Shown: positions 36,084-48,044 of the stretch, in pieces | Layout of the letters: each line of letters starts with the position of its first letter | How positions within the stretch are numbered: position 1 is the stretch's first letter | DNA from: Cryptomeria japonica | Taxonomy: Eukaryota > Streptophyta > Pinopsida > Cupressales > Cupressaceae | Reading direction: 5' to 3' | Assembly: GCF_030272615.1 (NCBI RefSeq) | Contig: NC_081405.1 | Span: 571,951,752 to 572,015,751, forward strand | Length of the DNA stretch: 64,000 nucleotides | Program-made: the position numbers and the translations under genes | The notes under the pieces: generated by a model | Databases searched by the model: none | What the model saw: the letters and a program-made list of their open reading frames with translations, nothing else | What the model was told of the DNA's origin: nothing

Positions 36084-39013
36084 ATCGGTCAAGGAAAATC
36101 CATCTGGTTGTTCAATGTATACTTCTTCTTCTAAAATCCCATTTAGAAAGGTTGAGTTGACATCCATTTGGCAAAATATGAATCCCTTAAATGCAGCAAA
36201 TGCCAGCAGCATCCTCACTCCTAATCTAGCAACATGTGCAAATGTTTCACCATAATCCTCACCTTCCTCTTGAGCATACCCTTTACATACTAACCTCGCC
36301 TTGTTTCTTACGATCTTTCCTTCTTCATCCAATTTATTCCTAAAGACCCATTTTGTTCCAATTACATTCTTATCCTCCGGTCTAGGAACGAGTGACCATG
36401 TATGATTCTTCTCAGTTTGATCTAATTCTTCATTCACCCAATCATCATCCTTTAGTGCTTCCTTAACTCTCTTGGGTTCAATTGTAGATATCAAACATGA
36501 GTTCTCTCAGATCTTTCTCCTGGTTTGCACACCTGCATTCTTATCACCAATTATCTGCTCTTCCGAATGGTTCAGTCTGACATATCTAGGTATTTCCTGT
36601 GTCGGTTCTAAATCTTTTTCATTAGGTTCTTCATCTTCTTCCTTACTGTCATCGCTTACCGGTTGAGCATCCAATTCTGCATTTGTCGGTTCTTCATTAT
36701 TCTTTGCTTCCAGTTCAATGATCACAAAATTTTCCTCATTATCATCCTTCTTAGGTTCTGATTTGCTTGTACCTTTAGACTTGTCAGATAGATCATCAAC
36801 TTTTACATTTGCACTTTCAACAATTTTCTTATTTTTCTTATTGTAACATTTATATGCCTCACTCTTAGAAGAATAACCAAGAAAAATTCCCTGATCAGAT
36901 TTGGCATCAAATTTCTCAGTGTAGTTATCTCTCTTAATAAAACATTGACTTCCAAAGATTTCAAAATAACTTACACAAGGATTTGTTCCATACCATAGCT
37001 CATAGGGTGTCTTATTGTTACCTCTCTTTACTAGTACCTGGTTTAAAGTGTATATAGCAGTACTGACCACTTCTCTCCAAAACATTTTGGATACATTACC
37101 CTACAATAAAATGGTTCTTGCAGCTTCAACTATTGTTCTGTTCATCCTTTCTACTATGCAATTTTGTTGTGGTATCCTTGGAGTAGACATATTTCTCTTA
37201 ATACCATGTTCATCATAATACTTAACAAATTCATCAGATGTGAATTCACCTCATCGGTCTGATCTTAAACACTTCAAGTTCTTACTAGCTTCCTTCTCAA
37301 CCAGAGCTTTAAATGATTTAAATTTATCAAATGCTTCTGATTTCTCTCTTAAAAATGTCACCCACATCATTTTAGAATAGTCATCGGTGAAGATTATGAA
37401 ATACCTATCATTGTAACAACTATTTGTTCTCATGGGGCCACAAAGATCAATGTGTACCAAATCTAAAACATTCTCAGAAATACAATTCTTTCTCTTGAAA
37501 GAAATAGAGGTCATCTTATAGATTTGGCAATCTTTGCATATCGCACTATCCAGTTTGACAAGTTGGGGTAATCCTCTTACAACATTTGACTTGCTTATGT
37601 TAACCAAATTATCAAAATTAACATGACAACATATTTTATGCCACAAACAATTGTCTTCCATTCTTGCAAGCAAACAATTATTAATATTACTATTCAAATG
37701 GAATAAGTTACCTCTAGTTTGCTTCCTGGTAGCAATCAATTCACCATTACCTCCAAGAATTCTGTAGACTCCACTCTTAAACTCAAGCAAATAACCTTTA
37801 TCATTGAGTTTACAAACACTTAAAAGATTATTCTTAAGACCATCAACCCAAAATACATCATCAGCATCACTCTTCCCATTTAGAGAGATTGAACCTTTAC
37901 CTTTCATCATGCAAGGAGAGTTATTTCCAAATCTAACAACACCTCCATCAAATTCACTAAGGGTTAAGAACTTACTTTTATCTCCAATCATGTGGTGTGA
38001 GCAGCCACTATCTATAATCCATTCATCACTATTTTCCATATGGGATACTAGTGCCTTTTTATCTGGTAGTTCCTCCTTTACGGCTACAAACACAATTTCT
38101 TCATTGTCATCTTCTTCTTCCGACTCCTCATCGATCACACCTTCATCTACTGCAACATAACAATGTTTCTTTCCCTTATCTTTGAATCTTCTAAACACTT
38201 CAAAGGTAGATTTCCTTTATACTTACCAGTGCCTCTTGGAAATCTCTTTGCTAATAGTGCCTCAAGTTCCATCACTTGATCTTCATTGTCTTCTTTTCCT
38301 CGGTTACTTCCATGACTTGTCCTGCACTCATGATTTTGACATGTATCTTTTCCTTTTCTAGCAGATGAACTGGTAACAGAAGATTTAAAGGTAGATTCAG
38401 TAGACTTTGTCACACTATTGTCAAAACTATTTAAGTCAAAAGTTGTAAGCTTACCAATCATTGAATCAACAGTTACCTTATCCTTTCAAATAGATCTAAG
38501 TTATTGGATTGATGATACTCTTATAGCATACTGAGGTTGAAGAGTTATGAGCATTTTACTCACTATTGCATCATCTTCTATTTTACCTCCAACACTCTTT
38601 ATGCCGCCAACAACTTCTTTGATTCTCTGACCATACTGTGCAATATTCTCTCCTTTGAGCATTCTCATGTCATCAAACTTTCCTCTCAACCTTTCCTCTT
38701 TGGCTCTTTGAACATGCTCATCTCCTCCATAGATTGTCTCTAACTTTTCCCAAACCTCACCTGTAGTTTCCAATCCTTGAGCATCTATTTATTCTAAATC
38801 AGATTAAGTACTTACAATAGCTTCTAGGGCTTGCATGGTATCTTGTTGCTCTCCAAGTTCATCCACTGTCAAGGGAGTAGTAGTAGGAGCAACATATGTT
38901 ATTTCAACTTGCTTCCAATATTGTGAACCAAGACCTTTGATGTAGATCTTCATTCTGTCTTTTCAGATCTTGTAGTTATCCTTGTTGAACTTGGGACCCT
39001 CTTTCTTCATCAT
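36080..39013 (-). pseudogene. Truncated copia Gag-Pol polyprotein
   Basis: The start ATG (39013) opens MMKKEGPKFNKDNYKI, followed by a TGA where Trp is expected and further stops near 38797-38810. Gag runs to about 38190. Its zinc knuckle is missing: LPLKC joins directly to the basic segment FRRFKDK with a frame change. The protease keeps WIIDSGCSHHM (about 38000-38030). Integrase has the zinc region, LVHIDLCGPM with its catalytic Asp (about 37450), a TGA after LRSDR (37248-37250), and Gly changed to Cys in the QQN motif. Reverse transcriptase begins (GTKWVFRNKLDEEGK, QMDVNSTFLNG, VYIEQPDGF) and ends at the deletion point with no YxDD box. Not functional. Confidence 0.93.
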
Positions 39014-39073
39014 CTTGACTTTGTCATAATCTTTTCCTCAAGCCGTAAGGCTTTCAGCACACAGAGGACCAAA

Positions 39074-39085
39074 GCTCTGATACCA
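39074..39085 (-). other. Primer binding site
   Basis: GCTCTGATACCA on the + strand, two bases from the LTR, is the minus-strand TGGTATCAGAGC site. Confidence 0.93.
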
Positions 39086-39087
39086 AT

Positions 39088-40754
39088 TGTTAAATCCTAT
39101 GAGGATCCGGTTAATATTGAGAGATGGGGGTGAATCAGTATTAAGCCTAATTTAAACTTTAACTCAAAAACAAACTTATATCAGATCTGAAACCATTTAA
39201 CAAATGTCTCAACTTCTTTAATCAGATCTAATAACCTCTTTATCAGATTTTCTTACCACATTAATCAAATAATTTACCACAACTATCAATACTTTCACCA
39301 CCAAAGCAATCATATAAACTTGATCATTTACCAACTCATTAACCTTATCAAACAGATCAAAAAATTTCTCAAACAACTCCTTATCAGTACCGGTAACCTC
39401 TGATAAACTTTTGATAAAACATCATAACCAGTGTCTCTGAAATAATGCATGAAATATAAACAATAACATCACATGAAAAACATTCCACACATGAATACCA
39501 TAAGTTTTTTACGTGGAAACCCAAATAGGGAAAATCCACGATGGGAGTTGGCACCCACAAATATTTGTACTCTTTTTAAGTATGCCTTGTTAGCAGCTTA
39601 CAATATGCCCGGTTAGGAGCAGACCCCGTTAGGAGTCACCCGGTTAAGAGATTTGATGATCTGTTAGAATCAACCTCATGAGAGGATTTAACACTCTTTT
39701 GAGAGTTTCCCTGTTAGGGGACTTAAATGTTTAAGGCATGTTAGGACCTACATGGTTAAGGGATTTAACCTGTTGCAACTGTTAGGGAATAACAATATGA
39801 AAATGATTTGTTTACTTGCACTTATCTACTTGCTTGATCATATCCAGTTATACACAACACTCTGAAACTCTCAGGCAGATCTCACACTTTGCTTGGACGA
39901 CTTAACATATTATTTAACACCACTGACATAATTAATATCAATTGTGTCATCCTAAATAACCATCTCAACTAGATCGGCCACAAAACCCTAATAATTTCAT
40001 GAATTTATAATTCAAATCTTAAGAGATCATCATAGATCGTTATACATATCATTACAACAAATTACAATGCAATATCAACCGTTGGTTGATCGTAACCCAT
40101 CATGAAAATCCGATCTGTACCAAAGTCAAACCCTCAAAACACTCTACTAAGCGTTTAGCTGATTCCCAAGAAATTCTTCCTTGAATAACACCAAAACAGA
40201 AATCAAATCTTTTCATGCGAGTTGTGTCATGTTACCAACTTCATGTAGACTCGTCATCGATCACTGTCATAACAGAAATCATTACCGGTTTAATGATTTC
40301 TTCACCAATCTTAAACCCTACTAAAACCTTAGCAAAACTTCATCAGAAATTTGAAACACGCCTTCCGGTAATCTTCACAAGTTTCAGTTTTAGTCAGATA
40401 CACCTTTCCATGCTACAAGTTTACCATCCAAATTGCAAATCACCAATCATCGTCGATCGATCGATCCAATCAAAACAACTCTGCTTTACCGGTTAAATTC
40501 CTATTTCACAGTCTTTAGTTCTTTGTCAGTAAACCCTATCTTCCAGTAAACCAAATCACTAAGATGACAAAACAAAACATCAGGAACATAAGTTGACACC
40601 AATTTCCATCAATGACAAAACAAATAACTGATCATGTCATCCATTCATATAATCTCAATCTCTTCATCACAAATAGACTTTTATCCTTTAATAGTGCAGT
40701 CATCCAACTTCAACTGCATCACCTCATGTGCATCAGTTATGCCAAATGCCAACA
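39088..40754 (-). repeat. 5' LTR (1,667 bp)
   Basis: On the minus strand starts TGTTGGCATTTGG and ends GGATTTAACA. It contains several CCGGTTA/GTTAGGAG motifs that also occur in the LTR at 41906-43530, showing the two copia families are related. Confidence 0.92.
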
Positions 40755-40759
40755 GTCCT
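40755..40759. repeat. Target-site duplication GTCCT (right)
   Basis: Matches 35895-35899. Confidence 0.9.
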
Positions 40760-41586
40760 AATTGAGGATAATTCACAATCATCAATATTCATTTCTAAAT
40801 TTAGCATTCATGAATGAATACATTGGTTTATCTATTTATCTACTAGGTTGCGTTAATTGTTATATTATGAGCATGAAGGTTGTTTTGGACATACTTGTTT
40901 TGCTAGTTGGCCTGATCACATTTATCATTGTTAATTGGATATATTGTATACCAAGTTGGGATGATAATACCATTATTTAATCTCATATTTTTTAACTCTT
41001 ATATCAAAATTGTAGCTTATCTATCTTTTTTTGTGTTAATGTACGTATTTTGACATTTTTGTAGATAATTATCACTTTCTTTATATACAAATGTGATTGT
41101 TTTAATTTTTATTTTGATAATTGTTATAAATTCATGAATATTTAATCAAAATACTTCTACACTCATTTAGGATTATAGTGTGTATTTTAAAAACTAAAAA
41201 AAAAACATGGAAGCTTTGCTAGGCTTAATTTCAATTTTACATTACTTTTTAGAGTTGCAAAACAAAGGAATACTACAGTTGATTAGAATTAAAAGCATCA
41301 ACTTTATTATGAAAGTTTACTAGATTTTCTCTATTATGATAATGACTTTTCTTCAATGTTCCAACATAATTTGTGTATAGAAAAATTATTATGCACCTCT
41401 TTCTAGTTGATTAAACTAAATTTACATTAAACTTTGTGGGTGTCATTTGCACTTGCTAAAACTGCCACCATTTAGACTTTACTATGTTTTAAGCTTATAG
41501 CGAGGTAAGCCTCATTCATATGATTTTTCCTATTTTAAAAGATATTTTCAAGCACTTTAATGTGAAATTTGAGCTTCTACAAACAT
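40760..41586. other. Spacer without recognisable gene
   Basis: AT-rich; only short uninformative ORFs. Confidence 0.5.
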
Positions 41587-41591
41587 GTTAG
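41587..41591. repeat. Target-site duplication GTTAG (left)
   Basis: Matches 56093-56097, flanking the Gypsy-like element. Confidence 0.85.
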
Positions 41592-41905
41592 TGTAAAGTG
41601 GAAAATCGTATCCTAGTGACTCCCCACCTAGGAGAGAGAAAGGAAGCCACTAGAATGATTTTGACTTGGAAGGACTCTACTTTCAAAAGAGGGGCTTGAA
41701 TTCACTAGATCCAAACCCAAGGGAAACAAGGATGTGAATTCCAAGTGGATTGCAAGGGTTGAAGTGTGATTTACCCTCTTTTGTAAATGAGAAAGTTGAC
41801 TTGTTGACTATGTAGAAAAGAAAGATAAAATGAGTGAAATGAGGGGCTACCGGTTCGGGATTGCATTGTAACTTCGAATCTGAGATATTTGGACTGGTAC
41901 AGATC
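41592..41905 (-). repeat. LTR of the Gypsy-like element, part left of the nested insertion
   Basis: Starts TGTAAAGTGG and matches the first 314 bases of the LTR at 54886. The match breaks at AGATC (41901-41905), exactly where the copia LTR starts. Confidence 0.93.
41901..41905. repeat. Target-site duplication AGATC/GGATC (left) of the nested copia element
   Basis: AGATC here and GGATC at 49533-49537. The uninterrupted LTR has GGATC at this point, so the left copy carries one later substitution. Confidence 0.85.
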
Positions 41906-43530
41906 TGTTGGCATAAGTGATGGTGTTGGCACGAATGGTTCATCAGTTAGTATTGTCATTGATGACCACCACTTACCGGTGAATAAGGCCAAGCTCATAG
42001 GCAAGGAGGTGTGGTAAACCTCAATGGTTTACTCATGGCTACAAACAGTATGGAGGATTCAATGCTTCCCTAATATGCATCATTGACACACTTAAGCAGT
42101 GTGTTTGTCAAAGACTAATCAGTTGAAGGATAAAAAAAATAGTTGATCGATCAGTCAAGCATCCGATAGGTGTTGAGATCAGTTTCTTAAACAGGCAGTT
42201 GAAATGATGATGCGATCACAAGAGGTGACTCAAATTGCAATTTAGTAGTCTTATGCATGACCGGAACACTCTGGACAGATAGGTGATCGGTCTAGTTGAT
42301 GATCAATGACCAGTGGCAAAAGATGAAGAGTTCCATCGGTGAACCAGTGATATAGGTTGAAGAATGATATCCACCAATAATCTCGGAGCAGTGAGCGGTA
42401 AGCTAGATGCGATGACCAAAGGTGAGTCGGTCATGGTGAGATATCATCAAAATAAACTGCTACTGAAGTCTACAACAGTTAACAACCAGTTAAGGTGAGA
42501 TTTGTGCGGATTTTTTGGTTCGCATTAAAAAGGCAGAACACGAACCAGAAGTTGGTAGAATTATGAGTTGCAATGGTAGATAAGGATGAGTTGCTGGTGA
42601 GATTGATGGAGAGTGCGCAGAGAAAGTACGAGAATATTTGAATTTCAAATCTACTGAGTGTTAGGTGTAAACTCATTTAGGAATCATCACGTGTGTGTGA
42701 GTAAAACATGGTATGAAGGTTTTTGGCGAAAACACAAAAGTTTGATCGTAAAATTGCTAAGTGCAATTTTGAAGAGAGGCGATCCAGTAAGATGAGAAGA
42801 GTGTAGAACTGCTAAGTGAATAGCAGAGTGGTGAAGAGAGTATGTAAAGCTCAGATAGTGTGAAGAGTAGAGAAAGAATGCAGAGCACCAGTAGAGTGCA
42901 GAGCAAGTGAAATGCAGAGTACCAGTAAAGTGCAGAGCAAGTAAAATGCAGAGTACCAGTAGAGTGCAAAGCAAGTATAACCGGTGGTCAAAACAAAGAG
43001 CTTCAATTGGATCTAATTAAGCTATGAGTAGCTACTATAGCAGATCATTCTCTCTATTGTTTTTTAATAACTACAACAAAAAAATCCCTTAACCGGGTGG
43101 ACTTTAACAGGTCCCTTTGAAAAATCCCTTAATCGGGTGGCATCTTAATTGATAATTCTAAGTCCTTTAACAAGGCTACCTCTAACAGGGTAAAGGTTCT
43201 AACATGCCTTAAAGAAAATCCCTTAACCGGGTGGCACCTAACAGTGTCTTTGTAATCTCCTAACAAAGATGGCTCCTCACCGGGCATACTCCAGAAGAGT
43301 GCAGATTTTGTGAGTTTTTACTCACACCGTGGTTTTATCCCATTTGGGTTTCCACGTGATAAATCTTGGTAGTCATGTGTGTTTGATTTTATGTGTGCAT
43401 GTTTCTTATTAATGCTTCTTATACTGATAAGTGTTAAGTTTGAATAGAAACTTTGATTAAGGTTAAATCTGGTAAAAACCGGTATAGTGTTGATTCACCC
43501 CTCCCCTCTTAGCACTGGTTGGGACTAACA
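41906..43530 (+). repeat. 5' LTR (1,625 bp)
   Basis: Homologous to 48045-49532 but about 137 bp longer. The extra bases lie around 43081-43220, between copies of the word AAATCCCTTAACCGGGTGG. Confidence 0.93.
42880..42975 (+). repeat. 34-bp tandem repeat inside the LTR, about 2.5 units
   Basis: Unit CCAGTAGAGTGCAGAGCAAG plus TGAAATGCAGAGTA; a matching array lies at about 49025-49115 in the 3' LTR. Confidence 0.85.
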
Positions 43531-43532
43531 AT

Positions 43533-43544
43533 TGGTATCAGAGC
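43533..43544 (+). other. Primer binding site
   Basis: TGGTATCAGAGC, two bases after the LTR. Confidence 0.95.
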
Positions 43545-43593
43545 CCCAGTCCTTAGATTTAGAAGATCTTAAAAACTTAAGGAAATATCCAAG

Positions 43594-46500
43594 ATGATAT
43601 GAAAGTAAGGCCCTAAGTTCTCTAAGGAGAACTACACATTATGGTGTGGTAGAATGAAGCTATACCTAAGAACCCTAGGAGATCAATACTGGAATCATGT
43701 AAGAATAGAGTACAATGAACCTATAGGGGTTCTCACTACAGATTAGATCAAAGAGAAGCAAGATAACATCATAACTATGAAGGTGATTGCTATTACTCAA
43801 TCTGATAACGAATATGATGAGATTCAAGATCTGAAAATAGCCATGAGATGTGGAATAAGTTGAAGACTATTTATGGAGGAGATCCTCATGTAGAAAAGGC
43901 TAAGGTGGACAGTTGGAGAGGCAAATTTGATAAGATGAGGATGCAAGAAGGAGAGAATATAGAATAGTACAACAAAAGAATAAAGGATGTGGTAAATTTC
44001 ATTAGAAATGTTGGAGGAAAACTTGAGGAAGATGATGTGGTCAGCAAAATCCTGAGAACCTTGCTACCACAATATGCCATAAAGGTTTCTACAATTTAGG
44101 AACTCAGATCTTTGGGAACAGTTTATGTTACACTTGACTCCCTGATCAGTAAGTTGACTTCCTTTGAACTGAGCAACTATGATAACAATATGCCAAAGAT
44201 TGATGTTGCCTTCAAATCTTCCATGACAATTGCACCAACAATGAAAAGAAAAGAAACCAGAATTAGTTCTACTGCAAGAACCAGTCATTCTCATGAACAT
44301 GACAAATTGTTATCTAAAGAATAGGATCAAGATGAGCTTGAAGCTCTAATAGAAAGAAGGCTTCCAAGAGGAAAAGGGAAGTACAGAGGTAAACTACCCC
44401 TGAAGTGTTTCTCATGCAATAAAATAGGTCATATTGCATCCAGATATCCTGACAATTATAGGAAGGATAACTTTAGAAGATACAAAGAGAAGAGCAAGAA
44501 GGAGTGCTATCTTGCAGAAGAAGGAGTTACCGATGAATAATCAGAAGGATCTGATGGAGAAGGGATTGCATTTGTAATGGTAAAGGAAGATAGAACAAAG
44601 GAAAGTGATATGGCACTGATTTCCAGTTCAAACCGATATGGAGACTGGGTAATTGACAATGGTTGGACTAACCACATGACTGGTGACAGGAACAATTCCT
44701 CAGCATGGAGGACTATGATGGAGGACTCATGGGATTCAACAATGATGCTCCTTATGTGGTAAAAGGTAAGGGATCTATTGCCCTAAATGATAAAAACCAA
44801 TTGTGAAGACGTTTACTTGGTAGAAGGGCTAAAGTATATTCTGTTAAGTGTTGCACAACTTAACAATAAGGGTTATTGGTTGGAGTTTAATGAAGGAATA
44901 TGCAAAATAAGTGATAAATCAAGAGGTCTGATTGCTACCGGTAAACAAACTAGAGGTAATCTATTCTACCTAAACACCATTGTAGGAATTTGCCTAATGG
45001 AAAAGGTAGAAGATAGTTGGTTGTGGTACAAAAGATTGTGTCATGTTAATTTTGATAGCATAGCAAAGGTTAGTAAAATGAAGTCTATTAGAGGTATGCT
45101 TGGCATTATGAAACCTGAGAATGCTATGTGCAAAGAATGTCAAATCGGAAAGTTAATCAGGTCTAGTTTTAGTAGAAAATCTTATTCATCTGAGAATGTG
45201 CTGGACTTAGTGCATACAAATTTGTGTGGTCCTATGAAGACTAAGAGTTTATATGGGGATCGATACTTCATGTTGTTTGTAGATGATTTCTCAAGAATGA
45301 TGTAGGTTGTATTCTTGAAAGAAAAATTTGAAGCCTTTCACATGTTTAAGGTCTTCAAGACTCGAGTGGAGAGAGGAACTGGTAGGAGTTTGAAATGTCT
45401 GAGATCAGATAGAGGAGGACATTTCACCTCTCAAGAGTTCATAAATTACTATGAAGAACAAGGGATTATGAGGCAGATTTCTGCACCCAGAACACGTCAA
45501 TAAAACGGGGTTGCTGAAAGAAGAAACAAAACTCTAATTGATTGTGCAAGGACTCTAATGATTCAGAATGATATTCCAAATGTCTTCTGGAGAGAAGCAG
45601 TGAGTATTGTTATGTATACCTTGAACCAGATACAGGTGAAGAAGGGGATAAATAAGACTCCCTATGAATTATGGTGTGGATACTCACCCAATGTGAGTTA
45701 CTACAAGGTCTTTGGAAGTAGGTGCTACATCAAGAGGGATGATTACTCTAGAAAGTTTGATCCTAAGAGTGATGAAGGGATATTCTTAGGTTACTCCACA
45801 AAGAGTAAAGCATACCAATGTTTGAACAAAAGGACCAGTAAGATTGTGGAAAGTGCAAATGTCAGAGTAGATGAGTTCTTTGAGAAAAATGAACAAGACA
45901 ACAAGAGTGAACCAAAGGACTATCCAGGATTCGATTACACTGTACCGGTCGAACCTGCTACAGAGAATCTTAGTGTAGTTGCAAATGAGGAAGCATGTGA
46001 AGTAGAACCTGCACAACTGGTAGAAGAAGCTCCAAGAAATGAACCAACACCACCAAGGTATGTCAGAACCAATCATTTTGCTGACAATATTATTGGTGAT
46101 AAGAATACAGGAGTATTGACTAGAAGAAAAGAAAGGGAGAGTACCTATTTTATCTCTAAAAGTGAACCCAAAATAGAAAAGGGGGCTCTAAAAGATGAAG
46201 ACTACATCAAGTCTATGGATGAACAACTAGAGCAGATTGAGAAAAATGAAACTTGAACCCTTGTGTCCAGATCGAAGAACAAAAATGTGATAGGCACCAA
46301 GTGGGTGTTTAGAAACAAAATGGATGAAACCGATCAAGTAGTAAGAAACAAAGCAAGGTTAGTTTGCAAAGGGTATGCATAGGAAGAAGGTTTGGATTAC
46401 AGAGAGACCTTTGCACCGGTGGCCAGACTAGAAGGGGTCATAATCTTGCTTGCTTATGCTGCTTACAGGAAGTTTAAGGTCTACAAAATGGATGTCAAAT

Positions 46501-47702
46501 CAAAACTCTTGAATGGTTTTCTAGAGGAGGAAGTGTACATTGAGCAACCAGAAGGGTTCGCTTCAGAAGATGGAAAGATATGGTGTGTAAGTTGAAAAAG
46601 GCTCTATATGGGCTAAAACAAGCACCAAGAGCTTGGTATGAGAGACTACACTCATACCTGATAAGAATAGGGTTCATGAGAACCAGTGACAATAGTAACT
46701 TGTATTTGAAGAATGGAAAAGAAGGAAAACATCTGATTGCAGAGATTTTTGTAGATGACATCATCTTTGGAGGAGATGATGAAATGAGCAAAGGTTTTGC
46801 AGAAGAAATGAAGAAAGAATTTGAAATGTCCATGATAGGTAAAATAAAATTCTTCATTGGTCTACAAGTTTCTCAACTAGAGAATGGTATATTCATTAGC
46901 CATACCAAATATAAAAGGGAAATATTGAAGACCTTTGGAATGGAAGATTCCAAACATGTTGGAACTCTGATTTTTACAGGTTGCAAGCTTTCCAAAGACA
47001 ATGAGGCTAATGAAGTTAATGAGACACTATACTGATCCATGCTTGGTAAGTTGCAGTATGCAGTGCACAGTAGACTGGATATAGCACAAGCAGTTGGCTT
47101 GGTTGCTAGATTTGCTGCAAATCCAAAAGAGACTCATATGATGGCGGTTAAGAGGATATTCAAATACCTTAAGGGGATTGATGAGTATGGTCTTTGGTAT
47201 CCACATAAGGGAAATTTCAACTTAAGTGTCTTCACCGACGTAGATTAGGTAGGGAACATTGATGACATAAAGGGCACTAGTGGAGGTGCATTCTTTCTTG
47301 GAGATAGGATTGTGTCATGGACAAGCAAGAAACATAATTGTATCTCGCAATCCATAGCTGAGGCACAGTATGTGGTTGCTGCAATCAATTGTACATAGGT
47401 AGCATGGATTAAGTAGATCTTGGAAGGTATCCAAGAAAAGGTGACTGAACCGGTGGTAATACACTATGACAATACAAGTGCCATCAACATATCAAAAAAC
47501 CCCAGTAATACACTCTAAAACCAAGCATATTGCAATAAAATATCATTATCTTAGGGAACAAGTACATGACAAAGAAGTTAGACTGGAATATGTGCCAACC
47601 AAGGAACAAGTTGTAGACATATTCACCAAGCCGCTACCTAAGGATACTTTTGAGTTCCTCAGAGGTAAGCTAGGGGTAATTCCCCTACATCCTCTAAGGT
47701 GA
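43594..47702 (+). pseudogene. Decayed copia Gag-Pol polyprotein
   Basis: Gag opens near 43594 (GPKFSKENYTLWCGRMKLYL). The zinc knuckle at 44406-44447 reads CFSCNKIGHIASRY, its last Cys changed to Tyr. The protease active site is DNG instead of DSG (about 44650). The integrase keeps CKECQ but its first catalytic Asp is Asn (LVHTNLCGPM); LRSDRGGHF and NGVAERRN follow. Reverse transcriptase has the FVDDIIFGG box (about 46750). RNase H has FTDVD followed by a stop, and AEAQY where AEAEY is expected. At least a dozen in-frame stops, mostly TGG to TAG/TGA or CAG/CAA to TAG/TAA. Not functional, though the frame is otherwise largely kept. Confidence 0.95.
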
Positions 47703-47787
47703 GTGAAGATTGGAACAACATCAATCCGATATAATTTTCCTGAAAAATTCTATATATTTGGATTGATGATTATGGACTACTCCTATT

Positions 47788-48044
47788 AGGGGGAGAAGTC
47801 ATTGCGGTATGTGAAATAGGATGTCTAGACTACACCTTTGGCATTGCTATCAAAGGGGGAGTGAAGTCAGATGGAACATGAAGGGAGATGAAGTTAAACA
47901 TGACATGAATGGAAGCCAGTGAAAGGGGGAGTAAGATATTTACTCAAGATAAAACAGAGCAGTTGATCGGTACAGTAGAAGCAAAAGTGATTGGTTGCTA
48001 AAAGAACTGTTTGAAGTGTTGCCATAAATGCCAAAGGGGGAGAT
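47788..48044 (+). repeat. Four purine-rich motifs in the 3' tail, the last being the polypurine tract
   Basis: AGGGGGAG at 47788-47795, then AAAGGGGGAG at 47852-47861, 47922-47931 and 48033-48042. The last abuts the 3' LTR start at 48045 and is the functional polypurine tract. The others look like duplicated tracts. Confidence 0.85.

Larger units (their letters stand above)
35900..40754 (-). mobile_element. Minus-strand copia element with a deleted 3' half
   Basis: A perfect GTCCT duplication flanks the block. On the minus strand: full 5' LTR (40754 to 39088), primer site, gag, protease, integrase and the start of reverse transcriptase. The sequence then jumps directly to the last 180 or so bases of an LTR (36083 to 35900). 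The missing part is the rest of reverse transcriptase, RNase H, the polypurine tract and the first 1.5 kb of the 3' LTR. Because both target-site copies survive, this is an internal deletion after insertion and not a truncated arrival. LTR and proteins are related to the copia element at 41906-49532. Confidence 0.92.

Noticed and set aside
42687-42974. 95-codon minus-strand ORF with repeated LHFTCSALYW
   Set aside because: Antisense of the 34-bp tandem repeat inside a copia LTR; not a protein.
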